Below are positions 39,999-52,500 of a DNA stretch of 64,000 bases, piece by piece; the stretch's first letter is position 1, and every line of letters begins with the position of its first letter. The position numbers were made by a program, and so were the translations under genes. Under the pieces are notes generated by a model that saw only the letters and a program-made list of their open reading frames with translations, was not told the DNA's origin and did no database searches. Origin of the DNA: Sphaerolaimus hirsutus (taxonomy: Eukaryota > Nematoda > Chromadorea > Monhysterida > Sphaerolaimidae). The stretch spans positions 9,666,704 to 9,730,703 of the forward strand of contig OZ038452.1 in assembly GCA_964036195.1 (NCBI GenBank), written 5' to 3'.

Positions 39999-40160
39999 TA
40001 TTGTGTTAAAATTTCATTGTAATAGCCCAACCGTAGCTCAAGCTTTTGCGTTTTTCCAGTGACAGCTGAAAATGTCCACCCCTGTATTTTCCGTTCTAGG
40101 GTTGAGCTGTAATCGAGGCCTAAGCTGCTGACTACTAGAGAAATATATATATTTATGCGG

Positions 40161-40576
40161 CTACGGAAAATTTTGTTCAACTTCGTGGAGCATTCTCGTC
40201 CTCGAGATATTTTCTAAAATCCACACACAAAATGCTGCGACCAGACCACACATGCCCATAACATATATCTGTCTAAAATAACCACTTTTCAACGAGTTCT
40301 TTTTTCTCACCTCGGCACCCTCTGCAACCTGTCGTAATCCCTCCGTCTTAGCTCTATGATACCAGCGTCTGTAAAACTCGCCGGCGCTCGTCAACTCGGC
40401 TGTATTGCGCTGCAGTAATTTGTTCATTTCTGGCAACAGCCAAAAGTCCTCTGTGCACCCGATGCCCCTATTCAGGGTGTAGGTGTTCATCTGAAACTTG
40501 GCCGGGGTGCAATATTTCGTAAGTTGAACTGAGATACTGGACGTTGTGATGTCCGGCCCCACGAAGACGCCATTTC
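40161..40576 (-). CDS. Receptor last exon: S2 end, M4 and C terminus
   Basis: The acceptor CTCACCTGCAG lies just upstream of 40576 and the stop TAG at 40163-40161. The frame reads NGVFVGPDITTSS, then CTEDFWLLPEMN, then KSGYFRQIYVMGMCGLVAAF as M4, and a short basic/acidic tail. Gly-Cys-Thr-Glu and the position of M4 fit the family. Confidence 0.6.
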
Positions 40577-43500
40577 CTGCAGGTGAGCTCGCATTTATGT
40601 AATAGATAAATATTCTGCGATTTAGGTGTCAGGCTCGACCGCTGTGACTGAATAAACCTCTATCATGGCAAGATGCCAGCATAAACCAACGCGGCGCTAT
40701 CAGCACTGATCACAGATTTTAGTGGTGTTTACAGTCAATGACCGTGTGACAACCATGGCTTGATTTTTCAACAATTTTTTGGAATGAGAATGAAATGTTT
40801 GACATGTGTGATGGCTTGAACAATAATGATTTGATCAGACTCATAACCTAGGGAAAACTTCAAATGTCAAACATTTCAAGAGGCTCCTAGAACAGATTTC
40901 TGCGACAGCCTGTGACAACAGGAATAAGGTATGATTAGGCGCCTTTTACACTGTGATGATTGTGATGACAAAAATGCAATTTTTCAGCCATTTTTGTGAG
41001 ATACATAAGAAATATTTTACATATGTGAAACCTCAATTGACGATGACTTGATCAGCCCCACTGCCTAAGACAAACTTCAAATTATATACATTGCATGTTC
41101 ATGCACACTAGATCACACTTTTTTTGTTGTCGGATGCTGTCGCATGAAAAAAAGTGTGATCCCACAACAAAAAAAAGTGTGATCTAGTGTGCATGAACAC
41201 GCAATGTACGTATATAATTTGATGTTTGTCTTAGGCAGTGGGGCTGATCAAGTCATGATCGATTGAGGCTTCACACATGCAAAATATTTCATATGTATCG
41301 CACAACAATGGCTGAAAAATTGCATTTTTGTCATCACAGTTTCACAGTGTAAAAGGCGCCTTAGTGTGCATGATTGTGAAATATGTGGGGTTTTATATAT
41401 TTATTAGGGTGTGGGCTGATAAAATCGCTATTGATCAAGCATATCAGATGTGTCATACTGAGCCCAGAAATGTTCAAAAGATTTCGTCACACAGTCATTG
41501 ACTATAAACACCGCCTTATCTTTCATCAGTGTTGGTAGCGCCTTGTCACCGCCTCTTAAAATCAGCACTGAAAAACTAACCCCCCCCCCCCCCCTTGAAA
41601 TGATTGTAAAGATAATGTTTGTTGAAAGATTAAGTCTTCACTTCCCGACGTGTACACTGGAAAACTTAGGTATTTACACAGGCCCAGCGAGGAAACGGAA
41701 CGTACTTAGAGCTATCGCTGCTGCTATTTCATCAGTCCCGTTCAGTACCACCAACGGTGGATTTTTCGCCACTGCACTTCTGATTTTTTTTCCAGACCCA
41801 TCGTTTTGTGCGCGGATGAGATGCATAAGATCGCTGCCCCGATCGTTTGTCACCAAATGTTTCTCACCGCTGTGCAAGGCCTGCGCGAATTTCAATACTC
41901 TCATGTAGAAATTCAAGCGTCCTAAGGGCAGTCCCAAGCAGAGTTGTACAAATACTGGTATTTTTGGAAAACGTAAACGTAAATGTAAATACCTTTTCCG
42001 AATCAATGGTATAAATACTAAAACGTAAGGTATTTTTAAAATACTGGTGAAAACGTAAAATAAAACGTAAAGGTAAAAATTATATTAAGTGCTTCCACTA
42101 TCAGAGAATACAAAAAAAACAATGTTTTTTACAACATTGTGGATTAGAAGACATCAAACCCGCAACCATAAACCATATCACAAAAGTCGTAAACTGGATG
42201 CCGGGGTAGACACACTCGCAAAAAGTCTGCTCATGTTAGAAAATACGTTGTGAGTGAAATAAATAAATATAGTTTCACGTTTAACATTTTCTTCTCCAGC
42301 CGTATAATTAATTAGGACACGCCTCACTAGTGATGGAAAAAGCGCCAGGCTTTGAGCGCCAAGCGCCAAAAGCGCTATGGCGCTTTTCTGGACCACGGCG
42401 CCAAGCGCCAATGGCGCCAGGAGGCAATGGCGCCAAGCGCCAATGGCGCCAGGAGGCAATGGCGCCAAGCGCCAATGGCGCCAGCGCCAAAGCGATTTCG
42501 CTTCTTTATGATGCATTGCATACGCAGTTCATGGTGTCCTAAATGTAGTCCTTACTATTGCTTTGTGTGAGCTACCTTTATCACTTTCCAATAAATGGTA
42601 GCATTATCCCAGTGTTAGCACTTTTTGCTACTAAAAAGTTCCTACTAGGGATGGAATGACGTTTTTTCAATGACCCGTTTTTATAAAAAAAGCTGTGTTC
42701 TTCAAAACCATTTTTAAAGTCCACAGTTATTAGTTTACATGTATGCAGGTATGTCAGTCAAGTGGCGGTACTTTGTGATGTAATTCATAGCCATAGAATC
42801 GCTGTAGAACTATGGGATAGCATTATAACAGGAGATCACTACTTTGGAAATTTTTGTCAGAAATATCAACTTTTGTTTCAACTCATTTCATTACGTCTAT
42901 TGCTTTTCCTTAAATATCTTTGACTGCCAGAGAGGTTTGGCATAAATAGTGCTTAAATAAGGTTATATTTAAGAGTACCTAGTACATTGGTGGTGATCTT
43001 TCACACTGTAGAAGTATGTGGAAGCACATATTTACAATAAGATATTTATCGAGATATGTATAAGTGTGTGGGGTGGATATTATGTACTATACTAATATAT
43101 CACAGCTTATTCTTGGACAATAGCATGAACAAATGGAAGCTTTTACACTAAAAATACCTCAAAATGCACCTATAATATTATGCCATGGCCCAGAGCCATT
43201 CTACTGCTGTATGTAACATCACAAAGTAACGCTACATGTGTGATTAGCATTGCAAAAAATGGCCAATTTTGAGAAAATATAATTAAATATTATCTCAGAA
43301 AATCTCTCGAGAGAAAAAATATAATTAAATCTCTAGGGTCATTTTTGAAAATATAATTAAATCTCTGAGAAAATCTCTCACAGTTCAAAAAATCTCAGAA
43401 AATCTCTCAACTTAAATCATACTATAATCGATATTTCAAGGTGTTTGAACCATTCAGAGTAGATATTAAGAACCTTATGTGTTGTTAAAGCTTTTCATTC

Positions 43501-46500
43501 AGAATTTCAAATGACAACAAGACACTGTCTACTGAAAGTACACTTTGTACTACCATGTACTATCTGAATAATCAACACAAATATAATTTAGGTACATCTT
43601 TCATCATAATAGAATAAATCACTTTCACGTCTGATGATCCCCACAGAATTTATCAAATGTTTTTTTCACCAAATTTTTTAACTATATTCACAAAGTGTGT
43701 TTACTTTTACTCCAAAAATACATATACTTGAATACTGAGTAAATACATCTATACTGACTCTGAAAAAGTAACAGTACCACGGGTTCAAACAGGATCCTGG
43801 TCTAGATCCCGAATCCCGATTTTTTTTTGGGATTTTGTGGTCCCAATCCTGAAATCTCAATCACAATCCTGTAATTTAAAAAAACTAATCCCAATCTCAA
43901 AACTTTTGAAATTCGAATCCCAATCCCAATAATTTTTTCTTCAATACCGATCCTGTTGTGGAAAAAGTTGCCAACTTTGTTAAATTGTTTGCACTAAGAC
44001 ATGTGAATATAAACCTGAAATGTCCAATTTATGCCACTTTTCTGGCATTTGGGTGTTTTTAGACCACTTTTGCCACAGATTAGAGAAAAACCTCTAATAT
44101 CAGAACTTTTTCAAAAATCCCAATCCTGAAAAAATGCCTATCTCAGTCCTGATCCTTATCCTGAGACACCAAACCCAGATCTAATCCTGAAATCTCTAAA
44201 AAACAATCCTCATCATGATAATGGTCCCGAGATCCCAGCCCCGGTCCTGAAATCCTAAAGAACCAATCCCAAAAAGTCGACCTGTTTAAAGTACCCGACC
44301 GACGCAGCAGTACCCATGTGAACATACACTTTTTCAAAGTACTAGAGTACATAAAATATATTTCAGATAGACTTTTTCAAGCCATGGGAGGGAATTTTCA
44401 CTGTTAGCTATTTAAAATTATTGCGCTTTGTTAATTTTATCAGCTGAATATTCAATCATTGCTCAAAATCAATAGATCACACATGTTCTTATAGAGAGAT
44501 TTTCTCGAGAGATTTTCTAAATCAGAAAAAATATAATTAAATCTCTCTGGAAAATCGTGGAAAAAATATAAATCTCAGAAAATCTTATATTTTCTGAGAT
44601 TTTCTGAGATTTTTTAAATATAAATCTCCCAGAGATTTTTGCAATGCTATGTGTGATATACCTCTGTATGTGTACCTTGCGCGTTTTTCACTGTCTGGCG
44701 GTGGCGCTTTTTTGGCGCTTTTTTAAATGCTAGCGTCAAGCGCCAATAGCGCCAGAGCGTGTTAGCGCCAAGCGCCAAAAGCGCCATGGCGCTTTTGAGA
44801 CTATCGGCGCCAAGCGCCAATGGCGCCACAGCAAAATGGCGCCAAGCGCCAAAAGCGCCATGGCGCTTTTTGCTTTGGCGCTAGCGCCAGGCGCCAGCGC
44901 CATGGCGCTTTTCCATCACTACGCCTCACCCACCCCCACCTGCAGAATCTACCATAAAATGATCTCCATCAACATTTTCTTCTTACCTGTATTTTATAAA
45001 TATTTAGAATTATGGGATCGGGATTTTGAATTGTGATCTGAGTTGACATTTTGCGTCATTGTCAACTAGTGGGTTTAGGGCCATAAGGTGCCAATTCCGT
45101 AACAGGAGAACAAACAAAACTTTATGAGTGAGAAGTAATGGCAAGTTGAATGGCGAGCAAAAATTGAAAGAAAAGTAAATTTATAAGTGAAATGGCTAGT
45201 TAAAAGACAAATGGCCAGTCATGAGAAAACACTAAAAATGGCTTTGACTTTTTTTGCATTTCAGTTCTCCCTCACAAAAATACTTTCCCTCAACTTTTTA
45301 CTTTTCACTTACAAATTGGTGTTTGAGTTCTCCAATTGCGGAATTAGGACTCCTCATCATTAGAACATGTTGTGTAATACATTACATTTGTAAAACAACT
45401 AGCAGGATTCTCTCCGACCTTCGGTCGGGTTTTGTGGTTCTCTACAATTAATACCATTGGAGAAAATATGATACTTTAGTTAAGTTTGCCCACATGCTAG
45501 GCATGTGTTTTGAAATGCGGTATGTAATCTACCAACAATAACAAGACCAATACCAAAGATGCAATGTTTTGGAATGGATTTTTGTAAACTTCTGTAAAAT
45601 GGTTGGGCATGAAACTCAGTAGTAAAATGTAGACAGTTTGCGATTTGGTATGATGGTGTGCAGTGTGCATTCTGTGTGGTATAGGTTTTGTGATATGATA
45701 GTGTGGTTTTTGCAAGGTGTCAAACTTTGTTGTAATCTTCAATTGGTTACATTTGTGCTTTGCTGTTCTTTTTGTGTTTGTAAATCCTTGTGGTATAAAT
45801 TGTAGAGAACCACAAAACCCAACTGAAGGTTGGAGAGAATCCTGCTATAGGTACCCACTACTCAGAGGCTTGCAAAAACTGACACCCCAATGGGGACCCC
45901 CCTCCAAATGGCACCCCCTGGGGAACCTCCCAAAAGTGGCACCCCCTGGGAACCGCCCAAAAATGGGACCTCCTAGGGCCCCACAAATATGGCACCCCCT
46001 GAGGACCACCAGAAAATGGCACCCCTTAGGGACCCCCCAAAAATGGCACCCCCTTGGGACCCCATAAAAATAGCACCCCCTGGGGACCCCCCAAACATGG
46101 CACCCCCTAGGAACCCCCACAAAAATGGCACCCCCTGGGGACCCACCCAAAGTTGGCTCCCCCTGGGGACTCTCCAAAAATGGCACCCCCCTGGGGACCC
46201 TGTGCATTCTGTGTGGTATAGGTTTTGTGATATGATAGTGTGGTTTTTGCAAGGTGTCAAACTTTGTTGTAATCTTCAATTGGTTACATTTGTGCTTTGC
46301 TGTTCTTTTTGTGTTTGTAAATCCTTGTGGTATAAATTGTAGAGAACCACAAAACCCAACTGAAGGTTGGAGAGAATCCTGCTATAGGTACCCACTACTC
46401 AGAGGCTTGCAAAAACTGACACCCCAGTGGGGACCCCCCTCCAAATGGCACCCCCTGGGGAACCTCCCAAAAGTGGCACCCCCTGGGAACCGCCCAAAAA

Positions 46501-49500
46501 TGGGACCCCCTAGGGCCCCACAAATATGGCACCCCCTGAGGACCACCAGAAAATGGCACCCCTTAGGGACCCCCCAAAAATGGCACCCCCTTGGGACCCC
46601 ATAAAAATAGCACCCCCTGGGGACCCCCCAAACATGGCACCCCCTAGGAACCCCCACAAAAATGGCACCCCCTGGGGACCCACCCAAAGTTGGCTCCCCC
46701 TGGGGACTCTCCAAAAATGGCACCCCCCTGGGGACCCTGTGCATTCTGTGTGGTATAGGTTTTGTGATATGATAGTGTGGTTTTTGCAAGGTGTCAAACT
46801 TTGTTGTAATCTTCAATTGGTTACATTTGTGCTTTGCTGTTTTTTTTGTGTTTGTAAATCCTTGTGGTATAAATTGTAGAGAACCACAAAACCCAACTGA
46901 AGGTTGGAGAGAATCCTGCTATAGGTACCCACTACTCAGAGGCTTGCAAAAACTGACACCCCAATGGGGACCCCCCTCCAAATGGCACCCCCTGGGGAAC
47001 CTCCCAAAAGTGGCACCCCCTGGGAACCGCCCAAAAATGGGACCCCCTAGGGCCCCACAAATATGGCACCCCCTGAGGACCACCAAAAAATGGCACCCCT
47101 TAGGGACCCCCCAAAAATGGCACCCCTTAGGGACCCCCCAAAAATAGCACCCCTGGGGACCCCCCAAACATGGCACCCCCTAGGAACCCCCACAAAAATG
47201 GCACCCCCTGGGGACCCACCCAAAGTTGGCTCCCCCTGGGGACTCTACAAAACCCAACTGAAGGTTGGAGAGAATCCTGCTTTAGGTACCCACTTCTCAG
47301 AGGCTTGCAAAAACTGACACCCCAATGGGGACCCCCCTCCAAATGGCACCCCCTGGGGAACCCCCCAAAAGTGGCACCCCCTGGGAACCGCCCAAAAATG
47401 GGACCCCCTAGGGCCCCACAAATATGGCACCCCCTGAGGACCACCAGAAAATGGCACCCCTTAGGGACCCCCCAAAAATGGCACCCCCTTGGGACCCCCC
47501 AAAAATAGCACCCCCTGGGGACCCCCCAAACATGGCACCCCCTAGGAACCCCCACAAAAATGGCACCCCCTGGGGACCCACCCAAAGTTGGCTCCCCCTG
47601 GGGACTCTCCAAAAATGGCACCCCCCTGGGGACCCCTCTCAAAATGGCACCCCATATGGACCCCCCCCGCAAAAAAAAATATAGCACCCCCCTGAGGACC
47701 ACCAAAAAATGGCACCCCTGGGGACCACCCAAAAAATGGCATCCCATGTGGACCCCCTTTAAATGGCACCCCCATATGTACCTCCAGAAAATGGCACCCC
47801 CTGGAGACCCCCCAAAAATGGCACCCCATGGGGACCCCCTCTAAATCCTGTAAACACAGCCCCTAGTTTGGAAACTCCTGTAAACTCAGCCCCTAATTTG
47901 GAAAATGGTATGAATATTTCAAAAAATCACTATCATCAATCCACAAATGCATCAATTCACAATTTTCAATTTTTTAGCCCCAGGGGTTAGACTTAAAAAG
48001 TTATGGTAATGTAGAGTAGAAATGGAGTGCACATCTCAAATCAGCGCAATAAAAAACCCACAAATGCATCATTTCACAAATTGAAAGTTTTTGTGCCCAG
48101 GGGTTCATTATCAGGGTTTTAGTAATGTGGTGTCAAAATGGAGTGCATATTTGAAATCGCTACAATCAGAAACCCACAAACACATCATTTTATGATTTGA
48201 AAATTTTTGGCCCTGGGGGTTCATTTTCAGGGTTATGGTAATGTAGTGTCAAAATGAAGTGCATATTTCAAATCAAGGCAATCAAAAAGCCACAAATGCA
48301 TCATTTCACAATTTCTAATTTATTAGCCCCATGGGTTCAATTTAAGGCTTACAGTAATGTAGAGTTGAAATTGAGTCATTTCAAATCAGTGCAATTAGAA
48401 ACCTGCAAAATGCATCATTTCACAATAAGAAATTTTTGGGTCTAGGGGTTCAATTTCAGGGTTTTAGTAATGTAGTGTCAAAATGGAGTGCATATTTGAA
48501 ATCGCTACAATCAGAAACCCACAAATGCATCATTTTATGATTTGAAAGTTTTTGGCTTAGGGGGTTTATTTTTATGGTTATGGTAATGTAGTGTGAAAAT
48601 GAAGTGCATATTTCAAATGAGTGAAATCAGAAACCTGAAAATTTATGATTTCACAAATTGAAAGTTTTTGGCTCCAGAGGTTCATTTTCAGGGTTATGGT
48701 TATGTAGTTTTCAGGGTTATGTAGTGTCAAAATGGATTGCATATTTCAAATCAGTGCAATTAGAAACCCACATCAAATCATTTCACAATTTCTAATTTTT
48801 TAAGCCCTGGGCATATTTGAAATTGCTACACTCAGAAACCCACAAATCCATCATTTTATGGTTTGAAAGTTTTTGGCCCAGGGGGTTCATTTTTAGGGTT
48901 ATGGTAATGTAGTGTCAAAATGAAGTGCATATTTCAAATGAGTGCTTTCAGAAACCCGAAAATGCATCATTTCTCAAATTGAAAGTATTTGGCCCCATGG
49001 GTTCATTTTTAGGGTTATGGTAATGTAGTGTCAAAATGGAGTGCATATATCAAATTGGTGCAATCAGAGACCCAAATTTGAAATCAGTGCAATCAGAAAC
49101 CCAAAAATGAATGATTTCACAAATTGAAAGTTTTTGGCTCCAGAGCTTCATTTTCAGGGTTATGGTTATGTAGTTTTCAGGGTTATGTAGTGTCAAAACA
49201 GAGTGCATATTTCAAATCAGTGCAATTAGAAACCCACATTGAATCATTTCACAATTTCTAATTTTTTAAGCCCTGGGCATATTTGAAATCGCTACACTCA
49301 GAAACCCACAAATCCATCATTTTATGGTTTGAAAGTTTTTGGCCCAGGGGGTTCATTTTAGGGTTATGGTAATGTAGTGTCAAAATGAAGTGCATATTTC
49401 AAATGAGTGCTATCAGAAACCCAAAAATGCATCATTTCTCAAATTGAAAGTATTTGGCCCCATGGGTTCATTTTTAGGGTTATGGTAATGTAGTGTCAAA

Positions 49501-52500
49501 ATGGAGTGCATATATCAAATTGGTGCAATCAGAGACCCAAATTTGAAATCAGTGCAATCAGAAACCCAAAAATGAATGATTTCACAAATTGAAAGTTTTT
49601 GGCTCCAGAGGTTCATTTTCAGGGTTATGGTTATGTAGTTTTCAGGGTTATGTAGTGTCAAAACAGAGTGCATATTTCAAATCAGTGCAATTAGAAACCC
49701 ACATTGAATCATTTCACAATTTCTAATTTTTTAAGCCCTGGGCATATTTGAAATCGCTACACTCAGAAACCCACAAATCCATCATTTTATGGTTTGAAAG
49801 TTTTTGGCCCAGGGGGTTCATTTTAGGGTTATGGTTATGTAGTGTCAAAATGAAGTGCATATTTCAAATGAGTGCAATCAGAAACCCGAAAATGCATCAT
49901 TTCTCAAATTGAAAGTATTTAACCCCATGGGTCCATTTTGAGGGTTATGGTAATGTAGTGTCAAAATGGAGTGCATGTATCAAATCAGTGCAATCAGAAA
50001 CCCAAATTTGAAATCAGTGCAATCAGAAACCCAAAAATGCATCATTTCACAAATTGAAAGTTTTTGGCCCCAGTGGTTCATTTTCAGGGTTATGGTAATG
50101 TAGTGTCAAAATGAAGTGCTTATTTCAAATGAGTGCAATCAGAAACCCAAAAATGCATCATTTCTCAAATTGAAAGTATTTGGCCCCATGGGTTCATTAA
50201 CGGGTTATGGTAATGTAGTGTCAATGGAGTGCATATATCAAATCAGTGCAATCAGAAACCTAAATTTGAAATCAGTTCAATCAGAAACACAAAATTGCAT
50301 CATTTCACAAATTGAAAGTTTTTGGCCCCAGTGGTTCATTTTCAGGGTTATGGTAATGTAGTGTCAAAATGGAGTGCATTATATATCAAATCAGTGTAAT
50401 TAGAAACCCACAATGCATCATTTCACAATTTGAAAGTTTTGGCCCCGGGGGCCTCACTTAAGGATTATGGTAATGTTATTGTTAACTCCCATAAACTCAG
50501 CCCCTAATTTGGCAAACACCCATCAACTCAACTCCCATAAACTCGGCCTCTAATTTGTGAACTTGTGTCAACAGCCCCTTATTTTTAAACTTCTGTCAAC
50601 TCAACCCTAATTTATAAACACCCATCAACTCAACCCTGAATTGTAAACTCAGCCCCTAAAAACTCAAGTCAACCCCCTATACATGTGCAATTGCATTCTT
50701 GGGAAGCAACTTTGCCATCTACTAACCCTGTTTGTCAAGATTGTGGATCGTGTTTGTAAAGGGCATTTGTACTAATAAATAGTGACTGCATTGTGTGCAA
50801 AAACACACACGAATTGGGCACAATGATGCCTGTGATTGTGTGTCCTATCTTTTACATTAGGCATACCTAGCACGCAATTCTTTCACAATTGTATATGTTT
50901 TGATACATTTCCGTGTAGCATATTTTTACGTTTTTTCTGGTACCCGAGTAATTCTGTCAGGAAAACGTAACAAAGCGTAACGGTATTTTTGGAAAGCATA
51001 AACATAAATGTAAGTACATGTACAAATACCTGAATAACCGGGTATTTCGGGTAAACGTAAATACGTTTTCGCAACTATGGTCCCAAGCCCTGTAAAGTGT
51101 AAAGTAAAGTGTCAAATGTAAAGTCAAATGCAATGTCAAATGCAAAGTCAAATGTCAAATGTAAAGTAAAGTGTCAAATGTAAAGTAAAGTGTCAAATGT
51201 AAAGTAAAGTGTCAATTGTGTATCCAAATCTAATTTTGACATATCCAAATCTTATGTTTTTGTATCCAAATCTTATTTTTCGACATAAGATTTGGATACA
51301 AAAACATAAGATTTGGATACAAATAATAATATTTGGATACACAATTGACACTTTACTTTACATTTGACTTTATATTTGAAACTTTACTTTACATTTGACA
51401 TTTGACTTTGCATTTGACTTTCCATTTGACACTTTACTTTACATTTGACATTTGACTTTGCATTCAACTTTACATTTGACACTTTACTTTATAGGGCTTG
51501 GGATTGCCACCAGAGGGTCACTTCCGCAAGTGCAGAAGTGAGAAGTAAAACGGCAAAAGCGCGGTGAAATGGCAAGTGCGAAGTGAATTGGGAAGTAAAG
51601 TGGCAAACGCGAAGTGAAATTACTTATTATTACACTTCCCTTTTCCCATTTACTTGCCATTTCACTGCACCTTTGCCATTTTACTTCTCACTTCTTCACT
51701 TGCAGAACTGACACAGGTTCTAAAAGTTATAAGGCCAAAAGTGGCAAAATCAATTAGGCCTTGAAATTTCACACATAAGTGGTCCCACTCAATTTTGTTC
51801 ATTCCACATTAATTTTGCTTGCAAAATTTCTCAAAACTTGCTCCAGATAGCTCGACAACAGCTGGCTCACCAGCAAAAAAATCGGTGTGTGTGGATGCAT
51901 GATGTGGTGTTGTGAAGTGTCTTCATACCAGAGTTGTGAAAGTGTATTTACACTTACCCAAAATACCCAGGAAAATGGGTATTTATACTTATACTTACAC
52001 TTACACTTTCATAAAATACCCTTATGCTTTATTACGCTTTCCCGGCCAAAATACCTGGGTACTAAAAGGGCCTACTGGGCCACTTTACTTTACATTTGAC
52101 ATTTGACTTGACACTTGACTTTACATTTGACACTTGACTTTACATTTGACATTTGACTTGACACTTGACTTTACATTTGACACTTTACTTTACACTTTAC
52201 AGGGCTTGGGATTGGCACCTGGTAGAAAGCATGTGCATTTTTATGAACTAAGTGTGCCTACAAAATTTCTGCACCAAAAGCTTTGTTCAGGGTTCTTTTC
52301 AGTACATTTTTTAAATTAAACCACTATATTTTTTTATAGTGGAAGAAGTTAGTCACATGACAAACTCAAGTTTGTTCTGTGTGGAAAGTAATTATACATT
52401 TACATGACGTCCCAATTTGATGTCCATACATCAAATTGAAAGCAAGGGTGTATTCCATCTGATGCTCAACAGCGATAGCACTTTCTAAAATAATTTCACG

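Larger units (their letters stand above)
23636..40076. mobile_element. Outer inverted-repeat element that received the BEL insertion
   Basis: The segment from TACAGGGGTGGGCATTTTC (23636) to about 23735 is the inverted copy of about 39974-40076, including AAAACGC, TTGAGCTAC and ACTCCATAGGA landmarks. Both outer flanks carry TTTTCCGTT(T)C, a likely target duplication with a one-base length difference. Without the 12.2-kb BEL insertion it would be about 4.2 kb. No transposase was identified with confidence. Confidence 0.6.

Noticed and set aside
45717..47844. Repeated open frames in the 27-bp minisatellite as a repeat protein family
   Set aside because: The unit length is a multiple of 3, which keeps several frames open on both strands; no start context, signal or splice site supports translation.
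47851..50480. A CRISPR-like array
   Set aside because: The repeat units are long and diverged, have no unique spacers, and occur in animal intron DNA; it is a satellite.
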